Below, one piece after another: positions 6,340 to 8,128 of a stretch of DNA of 8,128 nt. Below the pieces are notes generated by a model that did no database searches, was not told the DNA's origin, and worked only from the letters and a program-made list of their open reading frames with translations. Within the stretch, counting starts at the first letter, position 1; each line of letters begins with the position of its first letter. Origin of the DNA: JBHHWH01 sp046756405 (lineage in GTDB: Bacteria; Actinomycetota; Acidimicrobiia; Spongiisociales; ZC4RG35); contig JBHHWH010000094.1 of assembly GCA_046756405.1 (NCBI GenBank), positions 1 to 8,128 of the forward strand, given 5' to 3'. The position numbers were made by a program, and so were the translations under genes.

Positions 6340-7388
6340 GTCGGATCCTCCAACACTTGAGCCGGATTGACGAGGATTCGCAGGCCCGTCGATCCGGCAG
6401 GCTGCACGAAGGTGACACCCGCCCTACCGGCCAACACGTCGACCGATATCGGCAGGAAACCGGATTCGCTCTCCGTCCAGAGGCAGAGCCGACCATCCCC
6501 CCCAGTCTGGATGGCGGCGGATGGGACCGTCCACACCGGCATCGGATCCACCCGGAGCACGGTTCCCGCCACCGAGTCGAGCAGAGGCGGTAGGGCCAAT
6601 GCCAGGTTGTCGCGAGACTCCGCAGTCAGACCCGAGGTCGCCGGGTCTATTGGGTAGGCCACATCCTCGACCATCAACTGGTATCTCGTGTCAGGAGTCA
6701 GCTGGAGCACACCTCCTGCCAGCGGCTGGATGGCCACATCGACTAAAGCGGGAGGGCCTCGAAGTACCTCGCTCCCGGGCGGAGGTGCCTGCCCCCCTGC
6801 CACCAGACCGACACGATCGACGGGGAACGAGTCCTCCGGCATCCAGACAAACCAGGCCGGGTCGAAAACGTCGACCCTTCCTCGGACCCCCAGGGCCTGC
6901 GCGAGCCCACGAATCGCTTGGAGTACATCGGACGTGACCGTGTCCCGATCCGACGACAGCTCATCCAGATAGCCGAGTTGGACAAGGACGTCCTGGAGCC
7001 AGGTGACGTCATCACCTGAGTCACTACGTCCCAGAGGACGATAGAAGGGCTGCGGAGTCGCCACCGCCATGCGGTCCACGCCGTTGATCGTGGCGATCGT
7101 GTCCCCGCTCCTTACCACGTCCCCAACCTCCACCGTCACCCGTCCCACGGTCCCCGACCAGGACGGGGAGAAAAGCGTCGGTCCCTCCGCCCACTGAAGC
7201 GTCACCGACACTCCCGTCTTCTCGTCGTAGAGAACCTTCTCTACCGGAACCACAAGAGGCTCGGGCAGGTCGCCAACATCGTCGAGACGCTCAGGAGACA
7301 ACATCAGCCCGGCGAGGAAAGCTGCGGGCACGAGGAGGCCGATACCGGCCAGAAACGTCCACAACACGCTGCGGCGGGACCAAGTCAC
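6327..7388 (-). CDS. Membrane-fusion (HlyD-like) adaptor with peptidoglycan-binding-like domain
   Basis: A 353-aa adaptor for the ABC pair. Residues 1-30 are a signal anchor (SRRSVLWTFLAGIGLLVPAAFLAG, given in part). A beta-rich region follows with a lipoyl-like half-hairpin (about 74-103, SGTVGRVTVEVGDVVRSGD). Then comes a PG_binding_1-like segment (about 116-165, LGRSDSGDDVTWLQDVLVQL and GYL) inserted where a coiled-coil hairpin sits in HlyD or MacA. The carboxyl part (about 175-353) is a beta-barrel-like region containing VWTVPSAAI. Proteins of this design accompany MacB-like transporters in actinobacteria, where they probably link the pump to the wall instead of to TolC. The GTG at 7388 follows the lipoprotein stop by nine bases, and the 3' end overlaps the ATPase gene by 13 bp. 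The family call is by domain pattern. The exact fold of the insert is inferred. Confidence 0.8.
   Translation of the reverse strand: MTWSRRSVLWTFLAGIGLLVPAAFLAGLMLSPERLDDVGDLPEPLVVPVEKVLYDEKTGVSVTLQWAEGPTLFSPSWSGTVGRVTVEVGDVVRSGDTIATINGVDRMAVATPQPFYRPLGRSDSGDDVTWLQDVLVQLGYLDELSSDRDTVTSDVLQAIRGLAQALGVRGRVDVFDPAWFVWMPEDSFPVDRVGLVAGGQAPPPGSEVLRGPPALVDVAIQPLAGGVLQLTPDTRYQLMVEDVAYPIDPATSGLTAESRDNLALALPPLLDSVAGTVLRVDPMPVWTVPSAAIQTGGDGRLCLWTESESGFLPISVDVLAGRAGVTFVQPAGSTGLRILVNPAQVLEDPTCPS
6347..6351 (-). promoter_or_regulatory. Ribosome binding site of the ATPase inside the adaptor gene
   Basis: GGAGG on the - strand, seven bases before the GTG at 6339 and lying in the last codons of the adaptor gene. 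It supports the GTG over the ATG four codons later. Confidence 0.5.
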
Positions 7389-7397
7389 AACTTCACG

Positions 7398-7982
7398 CTA
7401 TTGGTCCGACTCCCACGGCCGACACCCGAGGCCGACAGCCATGAGCGCCTCCTCTTCGGTGGGAGGGTCAGAGAGATCGGCCCCCTTCGCCTCGGCGCAT
7501 GCCCATGCCCGCTCCAGCCAGGCTTGGGTCTCCTCCTCGGTCGGAACGAACTGGCGGAGATAGATCTGCTCCACCATGTAATACCATTGCACTTGGCAGC
7601 GCTGGTTCACATCACTCCAGCGCTCATCTTCCTCTGGGGTGATGTTGCGAGCTATCAGGCCAAGTCGATGTCGAGGATTTGTCCCAGGTGATATCGCCAT
7701 GGGTCCATCCGGATAGCGGAGAGGTCCTTCAACATCAAAGCCCTCGGCCCGCATGCACTCAACCCCAGCGGTAAAAGCCCGTTCATACTCGTCAAAGGTG
7801 ACCTCCCCGTCTGAAAAAATATCTTTCTGCAAGGTCAGACCGCCAACATCGGGGCCAGGGTCATAGGGCAATGGTTCGTTCCAGACAATTGGCTCTGGGA
7901 CGGTGGTGGCCTCCGAGCAGGCCGCTACCGTCAAGAGCGCTACCAGTGCCAGGGCACGAAGCGAATACGGGTGCAAGGGCAA
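7398..7982 (-). CDS. Cysteine-bearing lipoprotein, first full gene of the ABC operon
   Basis: A secreted lipoprotein of about 194 aa: a hydrophobic segment (SLRALALVALLTVAAC) with the lipobox Cys at residue 22, a Pro-rich linker, then a helical, Glu-rich domain with Cys76, Cys129, Cys162 and Cys187. Cys76-x4-Gly-Phe-x-Val and Cys162-x4-Gly-Ala-x4-Pro-Pro-Thr match the lipoprotein at 993-1754 in residue and spacing, and the second-to-third cysteine distance is nearly equal (33 against 34). The start is uncertain. The frame stays open to the window edge, but the lipobox must be near the amino end, so I took the TTG at 7982; the TTG at 7976 is equally possible, and neither has a good ribosome binding site. 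Translation may be coupled to the peptide gene just upstream. It lies nine bases before the adaptor. Likely role: an outer-face partner or immunity-type protein, inferred. Confidence 0.7.
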   Translation of the reverse strand: MPLHPYSLRALALVALLTVAACSEATTVPEPIVWNEPLPYDPGPDVGGLTLQKDIFSDGEVTFDEYERAFTAGVECMRAEGFDVEGPLRYPDGPMAISPGTNPRHRLGLIARNITPEEDERWSDVNQRCQVQWYYMVEQIYLRQFVPTEEETQAWLERAWACAEAKGADLSDPPTEEEALMAVGLGCRPWESDQ

Positions 7983-7998
7983 GCTCAGCTGGAGCGGA

Positions 7999-8128
7999 CT
8001 ACCAGGAATGAGGCCGCTTGATCCCCGACGACCAGCTGAGATCGAAGTTGTGCTGTGCCTGATGTTCACTTGAGGCAAAAGCCGGGGCTGAGCCAACCAC
8101 GAGTCCCAAGAGAACCATCCCGGCCACC
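7999..8128 (-). CDS. Small secreted peptide precursor, 5' end outside the window
   Basis: A short frame running off the right edge and ending in TAG at 7999. It reads VAGMVLLGLVVGSAPAFASS, a signal-peptide core with a cleavage site after AFA, followed by a mature part of only about 24 residues rich in His, Ser and Trp (HQAQHNFDLSWSSGIKRPHS, then Trp and stop). The ATG at 8118 would give 39 aa but lacks the usual basic amino end, so the true start is probably beyond the window. It precedes the lipoprotein start by about 16 bases. The same order, secreted product then lipoprotein, is seen at 648-1754. The mature part shares no obvious motif with that protein. A frameshifted or truncated gene is possible. 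I do not recognise the family. Confidence 0.5.
   Translation of the reverse strand, partial: VAGMVLLGLVVGSAPAFASSEHQAQHNFDLSWSSGIKRPHSW

Noticed and set aside
1..8128. CRISPR arrays, tRNA or rRNA genes
   Set aside because: No regularly spaced repeats, no recognisable tRNA cloverleaf arms and no rRNA-like conserved stretches were seen on reading both strands.

Overview
This is a high-GC window, most likely from an actinobacterium. The lipoproteins have lipobox signal peptides, GTG and TTG starts are common, and the ABC transporter has a membrane-fusion adaptor carrying a peptidoglycan-binding-like domain with no outer-membrane partner in view, which fits a single-membrane cell wall. No rRNA, tRNA or CRISPR array was seen, so the taxonomic call is an inference.

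Layout. Left edge (1-281): the amino end of an IS21-type IstA transposase, cut off after its helix-turn-helix. Next (525-1754, + strand): a 23-codon hydrophobic mini-ORF, a 98-aa secreted protein with two cysteines, and a 253-aa cysteine-bearing lipoprotein. The middle (about 1755-4507) is a graveyard of broken genes. It holds an EAL-domain start fragment, the 3' end of an IS3-type element, a truncated and frameshifted IS110-type transposase, and a PAS-EAL signalling gene with its middle deleted. The right half (4625-8128, - strand) is an intact, tightly packed operon. In transcription order it encodes a small secreted peptide (cut by the window edge), a cysteine-bearing lipoprotein, a membrane-fusion adaptor, an ABC ATPase and a MacB/FtsX-type permease.

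How the genes may work together. The ATPase, permease and adaptor form a MacB/YknXYZ-like machine. Such machines export, extract or give protection from secreted peptides or proteins. On both sides of the graveyard a small secreted product is followed directly by a lipoprotein. The two lipoproteins share two exactly spaced motifs (Cys-x4-Gly-Phe-x-Val and Cys-x4-Gly-Ala-x4-Pro-Pro-Thr), so they look like diverged members of one family. The inference is a secreted peptide plus lipoprotein plus tripartite ABC system, possibly bacteriocin production and immunity or cell-envelope defence, with a second peptide-lipoprotein pair nearby. I recognise neither the peptides nor the lipoproteins as a named family, so the function remains a hypothesis.
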